In this document: piece after piece, positions 1 through 8,496 of the stretch
Layout: every line of letters begins with the position of its first letter
Numbering within the stretch: the stretch's first letter is position 1
Source: Verrucomicrobiota bacterium
Lineage (GTDB): Bacteria > Verrucomicrobiota > Verrucomicrobiae > Limisphaerales > UBA11358
Assembly (NCBI GenBank): GCA_014860005.1
Contig: JACZKP010000213.1
Location: 1-46,060 of the forward strand
Length of the DNA stretch: 46,060 nt
Reading direction: 5' to 3'
Translations under genes and position numbers: made by a program
The notes under the pieces: generated by a model
What the model was told of the DNA's origin: nothing
The model's database searches: none
Seen by the model: only the letters and a program-made list of their open reading frames with translations

Positions 1-37
1 CGGAACAGCCACCGCCGAGGATTACCACATCAGGCAA
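1..37 (-). CDS. Possible start of an FAD/NAD-binding protein, cut by the window edge
   Basis: Read leftwards from a TTG at 37, the frame gives LPDVVILGGGCS and then runs off the window. A hydrophobic strand ending in a Gly-rich turn right at the N-terminus is the dinucleotide-binding signature (GxGxxG) of FAD-dependent reductases and halogenases. Only 12 residues are visible, so neither the family nor the start is certain. The frame stays open upstream to about position 100, so another start there is possible, but no convincing ribosome-binding site was seen. Confidence 0.3.
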   Translation of the reverse strand, partial: MPDVVILGGGCS

Positions 38-642
38 ACTGGTCGAATGAGCCTCTGTAGTGCAGACCTTTTTGATCGCTGGATTGGATGCCAACCACTT
101 GCGTCATCATTCCACCCTGAATAGCGGAAGTCGGGCTAACCTACCTGAACATTTCACACTCGCTTCGACTGGTTTCATTAACACGAAACGACTGCGGCAC
201 AGCAGACGGATGCAATCCACAAGGACAACCGGAGAGCTTTGGCCCATGACTTCACAATCTCCATATGAGACCTTCCTTCATTCGTTCCTTTAGCTACACA
301 CCAGCGCCGTGCGATGTTTCAGGGAATGCTGTCGTCTGGAAGCTACAAAGGCTGCGAACTTCAAACCGCCTGGCTCGCGGGCCGTGCAAACAACGGCGTT
401 TCGCACGACCTCAAACCCGAACCATAGCGGTGTGGCTGCGTATGCATACTTCACGACGAAATGTCCGGCAGCAGCAAAATCCGCGTCCGAGGACAGAACT
501 GCCCCGGCGTCGCCCGCGATGAGGAACAAGTCAGAACAAGCAAGAGCATTCGCATATTCGTTCACTTTCTTACGACAGCAACACGCCAGATTCGTCCGCG
601 GATACGGGTGATTGTGGCGCTGGCGCTGTGCCCGGGTCCATT
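38..642. other. Intergenic stretch, no confident gene
   Basis: About 600 nt of visibly lower GC than the rest of the window. Several open frames of 77-134 codons exist on both strands, including 290-565 on the minus strand. They overlap one another, show no recognisable domain and have no clear ribosome-binding site. It probably holds the 5' region of the left-edge gene plus decayed sequence. Confidence 0.4.
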
Positions 643-1833
643 TCAGTTTCGGCGGTGCAATCGGAAGTACTCGTTTCCCCGCGCCGCTCGAGAAAGGCTG
701 AACACCTCACCCTCGACTTCCGGTGGGGTTGGGATCGGGAACCAATTCGACGTATTCAGGTCGGAGCACGATTCAAGCAAAAAACCCAGAGCGCTGGCCG
801 GCCAACGAAGAACCGCATTGGTGTCGTTGCCCATAATGGTGAGCGCGGGCAAACGCAGCGGCTGACTCTCCAAGATGACCAAGCCGCCGTAACCATTGGC
901 AACCAACACGTAATTGCCCACCACCAGCAAGTCCTCGGGAAAGCCGGTGTCGTAGCCGGTCGTTCTTACCGGACGCGCCGGGTCGCTGAGATCGAAGACG
1001 CTCACACCGCCTTCAGCATGAGCAACGAACAGGGTGTTCTCGACCACCTCGAGATCGGCAATGCGCCCGTTCAACGTCTGGTTATCCACGGCCACGGGAT
1101 GCGCCTGATCCTGGACATCAAACACGTGCAACGTCGTTTGCTCGGCCACATACGCGTGGTGGTTGTTCACGGCAATGCCGTTTACAAATGGGGCCATCTG
1201 ACGAATGGAGACCCAGGCCGGACGGATGGGATCAGTGATGTTGTAAACGGACCACCATAGATCGCCGGCGAAGTAAATGGAGTCGCCCACGATTTGCAGG
1301 TCCAGCGCATTCCCCATGATGTCGAGGTCAACGACCAGAACTGGGGAGGCCGGGTTGCTCACATTCAGAATCTTCAGGTTGGCCGCGGCCAGGTAGAGCA
1401 GATCGCCCAGCGCCTGCGCGGTACGGAAGCTGATTCGAGGGTCCAGGCTTCCCACCGGCGCGGGCTGGGTGGGATCCGTCACGTCCAGGATGAACATGCC
1501 GCTTTCATCGGCGAGGTAAACGTAGTGGCTCAGGGCGTAAACCCCGTGCGCATACGTCGGTGTCGGATAACCGCCCACCCGGACCGGATGCGCCGGATCA
1601 CCCACGTCGAGAATCGCCAGTCCGCCAATGCCGTTGGCCACATACGCGTAGTGGCCGGCGACGGCCACCGCCACAGCCGAGGCGCTGCTCGGTTCCGGCC
1701 AAGAGCCGCGCAATACAAGATTGGTCGGACCGGCGTGCGCTTCCGGTTGCAGGCCGACTAGCGTCCCGGCCAGCATGGACAGGAAGATCTGTTTCAGCGT
1801 CACACCCATACCGAAGGTCAAATGTCTGCTCAT
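643..1833 (-). CDS. Secreted LVIVD-repeat beta-propeller protein
   Basis: An exported protein of 396 residues. The ATG at 1833 is preferred over a further-upstream ATG because a GAGAGAGGGG ribosome-binding site precedes it and it starts 13 nt after the stop of the preceding gene. Residues 1-34 form a signal peptide ending AHA. The body is a series of units of 40-45 residues with the pattern YVAN..GGL.ILDV.DP..PV, typical of LVIVD repeats, which fold as propeller blades in surface proteins. The last 65 residues form a separate module ending in EYFRLHRRN, also seen on other exported proteins here. No enzymatic residues are recognised. It is likely cotranscribed with the BNR protein upstream. 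The binding partner is unknown. Confidence 0.85.
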   Translation of the reverse strand: MSRHLTFGMGVTLKQIFLSMLAGTLVGLQPEAHAGPTNLVLRGSWPEPSSASAVAVAVAGHYAYVANGIGGLAILDVGDPAHPVRVGGYPTPTYAHGVYALSHYVYLADESGMFILDVTDPTQPAPVGSLDPRISFRTAQALGDLLYLAAANLKILNVSNPASPVLVVDLDIMGNALDLQIVGDSIYFAGDLWWSVYNITDPIRPAWVSIRQMAPFVNGIAVNNHHAYVAEQTTLHVFDVQDQAHPVAVDNQTLNGRIADLEVVENTLFVAHAEGGVSVFDLSDPARPVRTTGYDTGFPEDLLVVGNYVLVANGYGGLVILESQPLRLPALTIMGNDTNAVLRWPASALGFLLESCSDLNTSNWFPIPTPPEVEGEVFSLSRAARGNEYFRLHRRN

Positions 1834-1846
1834 AGTGGCCCCTCTC

Positions 1847-4192
1847 TCACCATGTGACTTTGGCGCGGAAGAAATCAAGCGATTCAGCGCCGGGGCCAAA
1901 TATCCAGCCATCCATTGGCAAGGCGTTGGTTGCTACAGGATGCCACTCCAGGAGGTCGGCCGAGTGCTCCAGAACCGCCTTCAGGTTGGGTGTTCCCAAG
2001 ATCCGCCATTGCGGAGGAACGGACACGCCTTCGCGACGAATCGAGAGGTCCGCCCAACGGGTGATGAAGAATCCGCGTCCACCGGTCCCCACGACCCACA
2101 GGTCCGGATCATGAGGGGAAACCGAGACGCACATTCCCTTCGGATGCGGCAAGCCCAGGTTCTGCTGTTGCCAGGTCCGGCCGTCGTCCTCGCTGGTCCA
2201 GACGCCCGTGGCAAAGGTCTCGTCGTGATACGGGTCATCGCTGGTGGCCACCATCAGACGCTGAGGATTTCCGGGATCTACCGCAACGGCACGAACGTAT
2301 GGGTCAGCGCGAATCTTGGTCCAGCGATTGGTGGCAAACCGATAAAGGCCGCCGCCGCTCTGGCGCCAATTCACGACCAGCACCCGGCCGGCGGTGTCCA
2401 CCGTGAGCCGTGTCCCTTGCAGGGGCGACCCCGCCATGAGTTGGAAGGTTGCACCGTTGATGCACTGCGAGACACCTTCACTGCTGCAGGCATAGATGCG
2501 TTGAGGATCGTTAGGATCGCCGGCTATCCAGCGGGGATTTCCGCTCACCGGCACACTGCTCCAACTCGCCCCGTGGTCTGTGGATCGCCGCAACCCGTTC
2601 CAGCAAACCCACACCTCGCCCGGAACATCAGGCCGGGGGTAAACGCTTCGGGGAAAGCCGCTGTCGGGAAGCCCCAGCGCGGAGCCTTTGAGCTGCGTGA
2701 AGTTGGTGCCTCCGTTGAGACTGCGGGCGATCGCTCCGTTAACGCCTTCCTGTCCGCACGTCAGGTAAAGGACGTCGTTCGGCGCCCATGCAGCATCGGT
2801 AGCCCCGCCCCAAGTGGGCAGGCCGCTTCCTCGCGTCCAAGTAAGCAAACCGTTGCGGGACTGCCAACCGAAGCCATGATCGAGACCCGTGAAGATGGAC
2901 CGCTGCGGGTCCGTTGGATGCCAGCGGAACTGCGTCGTCACCCAGCCCGCATAGCCGCGGCCTCGATACCCGGGTTGGCCTTCCACCACCATTGAGGAGA
3001 TGTCCTGCCAGGTGTGGCCGCCGTTGGTCGAACGCAGCACGTATTCGGCGCCAAAACCAAACATCGTGTCGGCCTCGGCAGAATCGAACGCGAGACCCGT
3101 CAAGTTTGCGCCCGAGGGCATGGCGACGGCCCGAGTGCTGTATTTAGTCCACGCTTGTCCGCCATCAACACTGACATAGGCCCCAGGATTGTCATAGGCC
3201 GTGTCCGAAGTCAGGAGGCGGTTGGGATCATGAGGATGAATGGCAATGGACTCGTACTTGGCGACGTAGTTGCCGTCGGTTCCGGTGTTGCGGCGAAGGC
3301 CGTTGTTACGTTCCACCCAATTCGTGCCGCCGTTGGTCGTCATCCAAACGCCGCCAGCCTCATACTGGCCTGTGGACAAGCGGTTGTTGGACATGACGAC
3401 ATAGGCGGTGAGTGGATCGGTGGGGTGAGCGGCGAGATCTTTGACCTTCGCGCTGGGGAGTCCATTCGTGCGCAGTTGCCAGTTCGCCCCGCCATTCTCG
3501 CTCACACAAACACCGTAGTACTTCACGGCGGCATAGAGCCGGGTAGAACTCCCGGCAGCAAAAGCGGCTTCCACGATGTTGCTCCCGGCCTGCACGGTGC
3601 CTAAGCGCCGCCAAGTGCTGCCGGAATTGGTGCTTTCATAGACGCCGCCGTATTCGCTGGCGGGGGCGCTATAGCCGTGGTGGTTGCCGCCAAAGGCCAG
3701 CAAGCGCACAGAGTTGTTGGGATCGAAGAGGATTCTTTGGATGGGAACAGACCAAACCCATTGACTCACGACCGGCATGCCCGCGCGGCGCGAGGTCCAG
3801 TTGCGGCCCGCATCGGTGCTCTGGTACGGGCCTCCGAGTGTTCCGACCCAAACAGTATTGGAATCTGTGGGGTGCCAGGTGAAATCGGCGATCTCCCAGC
3901 ATCGCAAGCCATAGGTTCCAAGCCAGGAATCGCCTCGGTTCAAACTGAGCGCAATGCCCAGTATGTCACCGCCAATCAGGACGCGGGAGCGGTCATGTGG
4001 CGATACAGCAACGGAGGTGATCCACCCGCCGGTGGACGGTTCGTGCAGGGGCGACCACACCAGCGGTTGCGCGGCGCCTGCCGTAGCCATTCCAGCCACC
4101 GCAACGGTCAAAGCAACCACACCTGAACGCGCGAAGTCACGAGACCGGAGCCCGGGTGTCTTTGTCATTCCAGAGTGGTGCATTGTTTTCAT
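1847..4192 (-). CDS. Secreted BNR/GH74-like repeat protein
   Basis: An exported protein of about 781 residues. The hydrophobic segment VVALTVAVAGMATAGAA is a signal peptide with likely cleavage near AGA/AQP. The rest carries many BNR/Asp-box-like units (S.DGG..W, S.NGG.TW, SEDDGRTW) alternating with blocks such as HPTDSNTVW and HPHDPNRLL. This is the arrangement of sialidase-like, VPS10-type and GH74 xyloglucanase double-propeller proteins. Catalytic acids were not identified, so binding or hydrolysis of a polysaccharide is only an inference. The C-terminus (about residues 715-781) is a short module ending DFFRAKVTW. Alternative ATG starts lie at 4213, 4183 and 4168, and no ribosome-binding site clearly decides between them. 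The gene sits between the kinase and the LVIVD gene on the same strand. Confidence 0.85.
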   Translation of the reverse strand: MKTMHHSGMTKTPGLRSRDFARSGVVALTVAVAGMATAGAAQPLVWSPLHEPSTGGWITSVAVSPHDRSRVLIGGDILGIALSLNRGDSWLGTYGLRCWEIADFTWHPTDSNTVWVGTLGGPYQSTDAGRNWTSRRAGMPVVSQWVWSVPIQRILFDPNNSVRLLAFGGNHHGYSAPASEYGGVYESTNSGSTWRRLGTVQAGSNIVEAAFAAGSSTRLYAAVKYYGVCVSENGGANWQLRTNGLPSAKVKDLAAHPTDPLTAYVVMSNNRLSTGQYEAGGVWMTTNGGTNWVERNNGLRRNTGTDGNYVAKYESIAIHPHDPNRLLTSDTAYDNPGAYVSVDGGQAWTKYSTRAVAMPSGANLTGLAFDSAEADTMFGFGAEYVLRSTNGGHTWQDISSMVVEGQPGYRGRGYAGWVTTQFRWHPTDPQRSIFTGLDHGFGWQSRNGLLTWTRGSGLPTWGGATDAAWAPNDVLYLTCGQEGVNGAIARSLNGGTNFTQLKGSALGLPDSGFPRSVYPRPDVPGEVWVCWNGLRRSTDHGASWSSVPVSGNPRWIAGDPNDPQRIYACSSEGVSQCINGATFQLMAGSPLQGTRLTVDTAGRVLVVNWRQSGGGLYRFATNRWTKIRADPYVRAVAVDPGNPQRLMVATSDDPYHDETFATGVWTSEDDGRTWQQQNLGLPHPKGMCVSVSPHDPDLWVVGTGGRGFFITRWADLSIRREGVSVPPQWRILGTPNLKAVLEHSADLLEWHPVATNALPMDGWIFGPGAESLDFFRAKVTW

Positions 4193-4259
4193 GATTACAG
4201 CGTGATGAGGCATCGGCTGCTACGGGCGAAGAGGGTTTTCAACCGGGTTACTTTACTAT

Positions 4260-6485
4260 TCATCGGCGGCCCACCGTTTGTTGATACTCGCGATAACGGG
4301 TTTCACCGAGCACCGCGCGGATACGCTCTTCGCGCGTGGGGGTGACGGTTTCATTTGCAGGTGCTCCCGTGTCGGTGGCCGACTGGACCCGCGGCCTGGG
4401 ACCGCCTTCCGCTTCAAGGGTCTGCCACAATGTGAAGAGGGCGCGAAATTCCTGTTCGGTGGGCTGAAACGTACCTAAAGCCAGTCGCAGGCGGTTGGAC
4501 GTTTCCGACAGGCGCAGATCGAATTCCATTTTCTCTTCGGGGCTCATCAATTCGCGCAGGGCCGTTTCATAGTCCGCCGCAAGCTGGGTGGGGTGCTGCT
4601 TGCGGGCGTTTTGAACTACATGGGCGGAGAACCGGTCGCGTAATCCGCGCAGGTCCGCCAGCTTCTCCGCGGGCAGGAAGTCTAAAGCCTGTTCCATGGC
4701 CTCCGTAACCATTTCGTCCCAGACTGGCGTTGTTGTCTCCGGAGCCTCTGTTCCCAACAAGCTTCGCAGTAGTTCAGCCTTCTCCTGGTTCAATTCCTGG
4801 CGCCGAGCCACCTCTGCTTCGCTTAAGCCCCGGTGCAACCAATAACCGGCCTCCCAATACTTGAACTGATTGGTGCTGCTGCGTTGGGCACGATCTCGCT
4901 CGCGGAACAAGCCATCCACGTCTGCGGTGATGATGTCGCAGATGGTCTTCTCGGGGCAACCTATCGCCCGGAGGTTGGCGATGTATTGCTGGTAATCGGC
5001 TGATTCGAGCTCGCGCCAGTTCACTGCGGCCGGTACGCGACTGTTGGTGAGCCCCGGCGGCGTGCGCAATCTCTCAAGAGCCGACACCGGAATGTTGGAT
5101 ACTGACAAGCGGGAAGTGTTCCTCACCTGGGCCAACCGGGCTGCGTCTGCCGCTAGACGACTGACTGCCTTCCGCCCTTCGGCTGCCTGAGATATCAGGA
5201 AGGCACTCAGAAGAATGACGACCACCAGAGCCAGAGAAAAGGCAACTCGCCACGCATTCGCTCGCCGCAGAATTAGTATTCCAATCCCCCAACAAAGAAG
5301 CCCAAGCCCAATGGCCACCGACGCCACGAAATCGGGGCGGAATATCTCCCGCGTCTTCGGAAAAAGGATGGACCAGACCATCGCTAAAAGGATGAAGCTG
5401 ATGCCCACCGCCTTCCGGAGCCCAGCCACCACTATTCGCGGCGGTCGCGACGCAGTCTCGGGACGTCGCCCCGGGTCATGTTCGGGCGGAGGGTTTCCAG
5501 TGATCGTCTCGATTACAGTTTTCAACTGGCTGGCCTGCTGATACCGGCGCTCCGGCTCGCTCTCCAGCGCCTTCAAAACCACCTCGTCCAATCGCACGTC
5601 CAACCGCATCCCGCGGGTGCGGGACGAAGGTGGTGCAATCGGTTGGCCAGGCAATTCACCGGTGAGCATCCGGTAGAAAACCACGCCAAGGGAGTAGATG
5701 TCGGCCCGATGGTCCACCTCCGTGGGATGCTCTCGCTGCTCGGGCGCCATGTAGTGCGGAGTGCCCATCACTTTGCCCGCTTCGGTGATCATCGAGAGGG
5801 CGACCGCCGCCGCAAACGCTCCCGGTGGATTTGGTCTGGTGGGTCCGGCTAATTTGGCCAGACCGAAGTCCGCCACCTTCACCCGGCCCTGCCGGTCCAG
5901 CAGAATGTTCTCCGGTTTGATGTCGCGGTGGACGATGCCCTGATCGTGCGCATATTGGAGTGCGTCGCAAATCTGAGGCACGATGGCCAACGCTTCGCGC
6001 GACGCCAACCGGCCCCGGTCGAGCAACTGGTGCAGGTTCACTCCGTCCACAAATTCCATCAGGAAGAAAAACAGCCCGTCGGCCCGCCCGAATTCGTAGA
6101 GCGTCACGATCCCAGGGTGATTCAACCTCGCGAGCGCCCGGGCTTCGCGCGTGAACCGCTCCGCAAAGCTCGCGTCCCGTCCGATGTCCGGCGGCAGGAT
6201 TTTGAGCGCCACGACCCGGTCGAGTTCTTTCTGCCGCGCCCGATAGACCGCGCCCATGCCGCCCTGGCCAATGAAGCCCAGGATTTCCAATTGCGGAAAC
6301 AAACGGCCCACGTCCTCCACCGGCGGAGCGGCGAAAGGTTGGAACGGGCTACCGGCCCGGCTGTCCGGCCCGGCGTCGGCGCCCGTAGGCAAGCCGGCTT
6401 TCACCAGGCATTGCGGGCACAGACCATCCGGCGCGTTGGGCACGAGCGGTCTGTGGCAGCCGGGACATAGTTTCGTTGTGCCCAT
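4260..6485 (-). CDS. Membrane Ser/Thr protein kinase with N-terminal zinc ribbon
   Basis: A Hanks-type (PknB-like) kinase of 741 residues. Residues 7-26 hold a CPxC...CPxC zinc ribbon. The kinase domain (about 66-330) has the glycine loop GQGGMG at 73-78, Lys95 in VALK, HRDIKPEN with catalytic Asp188, DFG at 206-208 and an APE-type motif (MAPEQ). An insertion of about 20 residues sits in the activation segment. Three hydrophobic segments follow at about 356-375, 385-407 and 412-433. They separate the cytoplasmic kinase from an extracytoplasmic, helical, Glu/Arg-rich C-terminal region of about 300 residues of unknown role. The ATG at 6485 is chosen because GGAAGAAG lies just upstream; a GTG at 6503 also exists. 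It follows the ECF sigma gene by 66 nt, so the pair probably acts in one signalling pathway. Confidence 0.93.
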   Translation of the reverse strand: MGTTKLCPGCHRPLVPNAPDGLCPQCLVKAGLPTGADAGPDSRAGSPFQPFAAPPVEDVGRLFPQLEILGFIGQGGMGAVYRARQKELDRVVALKILPPDIGRDASFAERFTREARALARLNHPGIVTLYEFGRADGLFFFLMEFVDGVNLHQLLDRGRLASREALAIVPQICDALQYAHDQGIVHRDIKPENILLDRQGRVKVADFGLAKLAGPTRPNPPGAFAAAVALSMITEAGKVMGTPHYMAPEQREHPTEVDHRADIYSLGVVFYRMLTGELPGQPIAPPSSRTRGMRLDVRLDEVVLKALESEPERRYQQASQLKTVIETITGNPPPEHDPGRRPETASRPPRIVVAGLRKAVGISFILLAMVWSILFPKTREIFRPDFVASVAIGLGLLCWGIGILILRRANAWRVAFSLALVVVILLSAFLISQAAEGRKAVSRLAADAARLAQVRNTSRLSVSNIPVSALERLRTPPGLTNSRVPAAVNWRELESADYQQYIANLRAIGCPEKTICDIITADVDGLFRERDRAQRSSTNQFKYWEAGYWLHRGLSEAEVARRQELNQEKAELLRSLLGTEAPETTTPVWDEMVTEAMEQALDFLPAEKLADLRGLRDRFSAHVVQNARKQHPTQLAADYETALRELMSPEEKMEFDLRLSETSNRLRLALGTFQPTEQEFRALFTLWQTLEAEGGPRPRVQSATDTGAPANETVTPTREERIRAVLGETRYREYQQTVGRR

Positions 6486-6551
6486 ATTGACTTCTTCCAC
6501 CACTACACTACGGATTGGACGGAAAAGGTAACGGGCGCAACGAAGAAATGT

Positions 6552-7304
6552 TCAACGCCGCGCCAGCACGCGGAATAGATGGCGCAGTTCCTCTTCCACC
6601 TCCGCTGGTGCCGCCACGGTATGAGCGATCTCCTCCTTCAGGCACTCCCGATACCGTTCACGCAGGCGGCATACGGCCATTTTTACGGCGTTCTCGGTCA
6701 TCCCCAAGTCGGTTGCCAGCGCGGCGTAGGGCTGCACTTCGCGGCTGCCGATCAGGCTGGATTCAAGCTTCTCGAAGACACCACTCTTGCCGCTCTGCGC
6801 GTACTCCTGGCGCAGGCGCTGGAGGACGGCGCACAGTAAGGTCAACGCCCACTGTTTCTCAAAGATTTGATCGGGTGTGCAAGTGTCAGCCGGTTCCCAG
6901 GAGTACCGGCTTTCGGCCGTGTCCAACTGCAGCGCGACGAACTGGACCTTGCCTCCTCGCTTGAGCGTCTTGGCCCGGTCCCACTCTTTGGCCAGAAACC
7001 GTTTCATGACCATCAGCAGGAAGGAGCGAAAACGGCCTTTGTGCCGATCGGCGCGGGCGATCCAGTTGTGCGCCAACAATTGCGCGAAGAACTCCTGGGT
7101 CAGATCTCGCGCGTCTTCCGGCGAACGCCCGCATCGGCGCACATAGGCATAGAGAGGATACCAATACGTGCCGCAGAGCCTCTCCAGAGCGACCGCGGCA
7201 TCGGGCGAATCCTCGTTCCTCGCACCGAGCACCACCGACCAATGCGTAGTCACGAAATAGGGACGGTACGCCGACGCGGCTTGCGAAGCGGAAGTGGTCG
7301 TCAT
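6552..7304 (-). CDS. ECF-type RNA polymerase sigma factor
   Basis: A sigma-70-family extracytoplasmic-function sigma factor of about 250 residues. The N-terminal TTHWSVVLGA stretch is typical of the planctomycete/verrucomicrobial ECF groups that sit next to Ser/Thr kinases. Region 2 follows (YWYPLYAYVRR, DLTQEFFAQLL, FRSFLLMVMKRFL). The C-terminal region 4 helix-turn-helix is YAALATDLGMTENAVKMAVC followed by a basic helix. No anti-sigma gene is adjacent; the kinase immediately downstream is the likely regulator by phosphorylation (inference from context). The ATG at 7304 fits family length; the frame is open to a TTG at 7388. It is the first gene of the minus-strand kinase/BNR/LVIVD run. Confidence 0.92.
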   Translation of the reverse strand: MTTTSASQAASAYRPYFVTTHWSVVLGARNEDSPDAAVALERLCGTYWYPLYAYVRRCGRSPEDARDLTQEFFAQLLAHNWIARADRHKGRFRSFLLMVMKRFLAKEWDRAKTLKRGGKVQFVALQLDTAESRYSWEPADTCTPDQIFEKQWALTLLCAVLQRLRQEYAQSGKSGVFEKLESSLIGSREVQPYAALATDLGMTENAVKMAVCRLRERYRECLKEEIAHTVAAPAEVEEELRHLFRVLARR

Positions 7305-7460
7305 CAAGGCGGAACTGTATTCCCTCACGCCCCTCTTGTCGATGCCGCCTGAGAAGATGGAGGAGCAAAGGAAGAAATGGGGCTCCAAAAGGGAGTGGCC
7401 CTCTGTCGCCGTTAGCGCTCGCGAAAATTGACCCGCTTGTGCTCATGAGAAGTGACCCAC

Positions 7461-7476
7461 CGGGCTGAAAAGCCCG
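7461..7476. repeat. Hairpin CGGGCT-GAAA-AGCCCG
   Basis: A 6-bp stem with a GAAA tetraloop, followed on the plus strand by a T-rich stretch. It belongs to the GGGCT/AGCCC palindrome family seen elsewhere in the window. Confidence 0.6.
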
Positions 7477-7582
7477 CGGGATTTTCCTCATTTATTTTCC
7501 AAGGAGAGGGCCAGAGAAGAAAATCCCTTGCCGTGGCTCGACTCCTTAACTCATTTCGGCTACGACAAAGTGCTTTTAGGAA

Positions 7583-7602
7583 CACCGGGCTTCAGCCCGG
7601 TG
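7583..7602. repeat. Perfect palindrome CACCGGGCTTCAGCCCGGTG
   Basis: A 9-bp stem around a TC centre. The element at 7694-7713 is its exact reverse complement, so the two form an inverted pair about 110 nt apart. Confidence 0.85.
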
Positions 7603-7655
7603 GAAACGAGCGACGATGACACCAGCCGTTTCAACGACTTTCATCGGGCTGTTAA

Positions 7656-7671
7656 AGCCGCTGAAGCGGCT
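7656..7671. repeat. Palindrome AGCCGCTGAAGCGGCT
   Basis: A 7-bp stem around a GA centre. It has the same design as the flanking CACCGGGCT palindromes but with changed stem bases. Confidence 0.65.
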
Positions 7672-7693
7672 GACGTGACTCATGGCCCTGGTT

Positions 7694-7713
7694 CACCGGG
7701 CTGAAGCCCGGTG
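7694..7713. repeat. Perfect palindrome CACCGGGCTGAAGCCCGGTG
   Basis: The exact reverse complement of 7583-7602, with a 9-bp stem around a GA centre. Confidence 0.85.
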
Positions 7714-7871
7714 TTAATAAGAGGGCTATGAAATTTCCGCGCTAAAGAGGCGAAGGGCATGCGGTTTTGCGGTTTTGATTCCGGTAACTCTCTGAAATAA
7801 TTCCGTGGTGCGCGGTTAAAAAAATTGCATTGGCCGGCGACTGATTTTATTTTTCGCGTTCATTCACAACC

Positions 7872-8309
7872 ATGTTTAACAGTTTGAACAATCTTTTGGG
7901 CCGGCGCGCCCCGCAAAAGGGGCCGCCCTTGTATCCTGAAGCGCCCACCGGCATCGCCGCAGCGGCGCGCAGCACGCCGGAGCGCAGGCAGACTTACTCC
8001 AAGATTTTTCGCTGGCGCCTGCCGGATGGTCAAACGCAGGAACCCGCGACCGTGGAAGTGGTGGGATCTTTTACCCATTGGCAGCGGGTGCCGATGATGC
8101 GTGACGGCACCCTGGACGCATGGCACGCAGCGGTGCATCACATCGTAGGCAACCGGACGCATCATTACATGCTGCTGGTGGATGGCAAACCGGTGTACGA
8201 CAAGAGGTGTGACGGACTGGCAGTGCCGCATGGCCACGTAGAGGAGCAGTATCAACTCACGACTGATCGCGGGCCACGGGTGTTCATGCTCTTCGCACAG
8301 GCGAGATAA
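7872..8309 (+). CDS. Small CBM48/AMPK-glycogen-binding-like protein
   Basis: A protein of 145 residues with no signal peptide. After a basic, Pro-rich N-terminus (about 1-40), residues 55-125 match the E-set/CBM48 fold used for glycogen and starch recognition and in AMPK beta subunits. The stretch VEVVGSFTHWQRVPMMRD is the classic V.GSF..W....M motif, and HHYMLLVDGKPVYDKR fits the Y.F.VDG.W..D motif. It probably binds alpha-glucan or acts as a regulatory domain; no catalytic part is present. It lies 187 nt upstream of the glycosylasparaginase gene on the same strand, with no evident functional link. Confidence 0.8.
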   Translation: MFNSLNNLLGRRAPQKGPPLYPEAPTGIAAAARSTPERRQTYSKIFRWRLPDGQTQEPATVEVVGSFTHWQRVPMMRDGTLDAWHAAVHHIVGNRTHHYMLLVDGKPVYDKRCDGLAVPHGHVEEQYQLTTDRGPRVFMLFAQAR

Positions 8310-8496
8310 CCGGCGCCATCCAATCGAGGCAGGCGGCGAGATGAGCGGGCCACGCCCGCTTCGGTGATTTATTGAGTTCTTCGCTCTCATCCTTGTGCCG
8401 GCGAGATAATTTTGCAGGACCCCGCGCTCCAGTATTTCCCTGAAATTGCCGCTTTCCCCGCCTCCAATTTTCCGGTAGCAATTGCTGACAATCCCT

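Larger units (their letters stand above)
7305..7871. other. Intergenic region with palindromic repeats
   Basis: A divergent intergenic region of about 570 nt between the ECF sigma gene (minus) and the CBM48 gene (plus). It should hold the promoters of both, but no clear -35/-10 pair was found. Its middle holds four short inverted repeats, listed separately. The segment 7736-7871 is A/T-richer and most likely carries the plus-strand promoter. Confidence 0.6.

Noticed and set aside
290..565. Minus-strand frame of 91 codons near the left edge
   Set aside because: No domain, no clear ribosome-binding site, and competing frames on the other strand have equal length.
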